From the NCBI GenBank assembly GCA_035508435.1, contig DATJNA010000063.1:20350-84349 (forward strand): 64,000 nt of DNA. The letters are read 5' to 3'. Below are positions 62,524 through 64,000 of the stretch, in pieces. This stretch comes from JASHVB01 sp035508435 (lineage in GTDB: Bacteria; Pseudomonadota; Alphaproteobacteria; Acetobacterales; Acetobacteraceae). The notes below the pieces were generated by a model. The model worked only from the letters and a program-made list of their open reading frames with translations. It was not told where the DNA came from and did not search any database. A program made the translations under genes and the position numbers. How positions within the stretch are numbered: position 1 is the stretch's first letter; each line of letters begins with the position of its first letter.

Positions 62524-63240
62524 TCAGACCGGTTCGGTATCGAGCGCGTAGCCGGCGGTGCGCACGGTGCGCACCACGTCCAGTTCGCCATCGGCGTTGA
62601 TCGACTTGCGCAGCCGCCGGATGTGAACGTCAACCGTGCGCGGCTCCACATGGATGTCCGGACCCCACACCGCATCGAGCAGCTCCTCGCGCGAGAATAC
62701 CCGCATCGGATGCTGCATGAGGAACTCCAGCAGGCGGAATTCGGTGGGCCCGAGGTGCACGCGGCGGCCGCCGCGCATGACGCGATGCGACGCCAGGTCC
62801 ATTTCGATATCGTGAAAGGCGAGCTGCCCCTTCGCCGGCACCGCGGCCGAGCGGCGCAGCAGCGCACGCATCCGCGCCAGCAGCGAGTCGATGCTGAACG
62901 GCTTGGTGATGTAGTCGTCCGCGCCGGTGTTCAGCGCGCGGACCGCGTCCTGGTCCTCGGTGCGGGCGGTGACCATGATCACCGGCAGATCGCGCGTGGC
63001 GGGGCGGCGGCGGATCTGCCGGCAGACCTCGATGCCGGACACCACGGGCAACATCCAATCCAGCAACACCAGGTCCGGCGGCGTCTCGGCGATCCGGGTC
63101 AGAGCCTCCTGCCCATCCGTTGCCTCCTCGACGCGGAAGCCCTGCTTTTCTAAATTGTAGCGCAGCATCGTCACCAGCGGAGCCTCGTCCTCCACCACCA
63201 GCACGAGTGGCTTGGCCAGGCTGGACACGGCATCGAGCAT
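62524..63240 (-). CDS. phoB: Phosphate regulon response regulator PhoB
   Basis: A 238-residue OmpR/PhoB-type regulator. The receiver domain has EDE at residues 17-19, the phospho-acceptor Asp near 61 (LVLLDWMLP) and Lys in DDYITKPF. The winged-helix domain (LGPTEFRLLEFLMQHPMRVFSREELLDAVWG in pattern, VDVHIRRLRKSI) binds pho boxes. It follows phoU (23 bp), the common pho-operon order; pstSCAB and phoR are expected just beyond the window or elsewhere. Confidence 0.95.
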   Translation of the reverse strand: MLDAVSSLAKPLVLVVEDEAPLVTMLRYNLEKQGFRVEEATDGQEALTRIAETPPDLVLLDWMLPVVSGIEVCRQIRRRPATRDLPVIMVTARTEDQDAVRALNTGADDYITKPFSIDSLLARMRALLRRSAAVPAKGQLAFHDIEMDLASHRVMRGGRRVHLGPTEFRLLEFLMQHPMRVFSREELLDAVWGPDIHVEPRTVDVHIRRLRKSINADGELDVVRTVRTAGYALDTEPV

Positions 63241-63263
63241 TCCGGTTCCCCTTCGTTTGGTGC

Positions 63264-63983
63264 TTACTCCTTCGGCCGCACCACGGCATAGGCGGCGCTG
63301 TTGCCCTTCGGCCGTGCATCCGGCAGCACGTCACCCTTCACCGCGTAGTAGACCATTTCCGCGATATTGGTCTCATGATCGCCGATTCGCTCCAGATTCT
63401 TGGCAATGAACAGGAGATGCGTGCACGGCGTGATGTTGCGCGGATCCTCCATCATGTAGGTGATCAGCTCGCGAAACACCGTGTTGTACAGATCGTCGAT
63501 CACCTGGTCCGAGCGCCAGACCTGGATCGCCTTGTCGGCGTCGTTCTCGCTCACCGCGTCGATGATCTGCTTCAGGTTGCCCTGCACAAGCTGCGCCATG
63601 TGCCCCAGCCCCGACAGGCTCAGCGGCAACTGGAACTGGCTCAGCACGATGCTGCGCTTCGCCACGTTCGCCGCATAATCGCCCATGCGTTCCAGATCGC
63701 CGGTGATCTTCAGCGCCGCGACGATGTTGCGCAAATCGGCCGCAACCGGCTGGCGCAATGCCAGCAGGCGGATGACGAACTGCTCCACCTCGTGCTCGAT
63801 GCGATCGACCTTGGGGTCGGTCTCCACCACCCGCGCAGCGATATCGCTGTCGCGTTCCAGTATCGCCGACGCGGCGTCAGCCACCTGGCTTTCGACAATG
63901 CCGCCCATCTCGGTGATCAGGCTGCCAAGACGTTTCAGCTCCACATCGTAGCGCTTGACCACGTGCTCCGGGGCCTCGGACAT
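63264..63983 (-). CDS. phoU: Phosphate signalling protein PhoU
   Basis: A 239-residue all-helical protein with two repeated PhoU domains. RLGSLITEMGGIVESQVADA opens the first and IVAALKITGDLERMGDYAANVAKR carries its Glu/Asp metal-binding motif. The second repeat ends LLFIAKNLERIGDHETNIAEMVYY. PhoU couples the Pst transporter to PhoR so that PhoB is silent when phosphate is ample. It begins near the window end, so the upstream genes are not visible. Confidence 0.96.
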   Translation of the reverse strand: MSEAPEHVVKRYDVELKRLGSLITEMGGIVESQVADAASAILERDSDIAARVVETDPKVDRIEHEVEQFVIRLLALRQPVAADLRNIVAALKITGDLERMGDYAANVAKRSIVLSQFQLPLSLSGLGHMAQLVQGNLKQIIDAVSENDADKAIQVWRSDQVIDDLYNTVFRELITYMMEDPRNITPCTHLLFIAKNLERIGDHETNIAEMVYYAVKGDVLPDARPKGNSAAYAVVRPKE

Positions 63984-64000
63984 TGCGTATGCTCCTTGGC

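Noticed and set aside
4430..63983. CRISPR array
   Set aside because: Every tandem or direct repeat seen here lacks uniform unique spacers of 30-40 bp and a cas gene; they are minisatellites, REP-type palindromes or single duplications.

Overview
The window looks like chromosomal DNA of a high-GC alphaproteobacterium, most likely Rhodospirillales/Acetobacteraceae. This is inferred from gene content and codon use: a class II DAHP synthase, a CbpA/CbpM chaperone pair, an Nfu-type scaffold, an alphaproteobacterial HDAC-like/xseB/TusA cluster and GTCATTGCGAG-type palindromic repeats. Most of it is well-kept core and metabolic DNA. Two short accessory cassettes and an unusual number of short tandem duplications interrupt it.

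Layout. 0-4.4 kb: an ECF sigma/anti-sigma pair divergent from secA. 4.4-7.3 kb: an accessory island holding an HGG-motif protein with a 28-residue Ala/Pro repeat, an internally deleted ilvD copy, and a two-gene cassette (membrane protein plus a 53-aa Pro-rich protein missed by usual length cut-offs). 7.3-14 kb: ilvD, tRNA-Ala(GGC), class II DAHP synthase, a nicotinate phosphoribosyltransferase and an MFS transporter whose first 13 codons are duplicated. 14.4-18 kb: cbpA-cbpM, an AhpD-like protein, a nitroreductase and a HAD phosphatase. 18.5-23.3 kb: an acetoin-dehydrogenase-type operon (E1 alpha, E1 beta, lipoyl-hydrolase E2) followed by an FAD-linked 2-hydroxyacid dehydrogenase. 23.3-23.8 kb: tandem repeats, including a minisatellite inside the loop of a REP-type palindrome.

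23.8-34.8 kb is one co-directional run: type III polyketide synthase, methyltransferase and FAD oxidoreductase (overlapping genes, a small lipid/quinone-like pathway), an O-antigen-ligase-like protein, then the outer-membrane biogenesis set lptF-lptG-lptD-surA-rsmA. 34.8-43.2 kb holds two flavin-dependent LLM oxidoreductases, a two-gene endonuclease-family cassette of foreign appearance, an M20 dipeptidase, a 3-oxoacid CoA-transferase pair, an alpha/beta hydrolase and a small conserved-looking protein. 43.2-50 kb: an SGNH hydrolase, DUF1330, xseB, HDAC-like and TusA genes, a TetR regulator with two palindromic operators facing a secreted SnoaL-like protein, and fumarylacetoacetase divergent from a MarR regulator. 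50-64 kb: an EF-G-like GTPase, motA-motB, nfu, a RutE-like reductase, an Lrp regulator, a PEP-CTERM choice-of-anchor-A protein, a GT2-GtrA glycosyltransferase, a sulfotransferase, a class III aminotransferase, phoB and phoU.

The best candidates for something undescribed are the membrane/Pro-rich cassette (6.4-7.1 kb), the endonuclease-family plus 134-aa cassette (36.2-37.5 kb), the type III PKS cluster, and the pattern of short tandem duplications placed on gene starts and stops. None of these functions is proven by the sequence alone.
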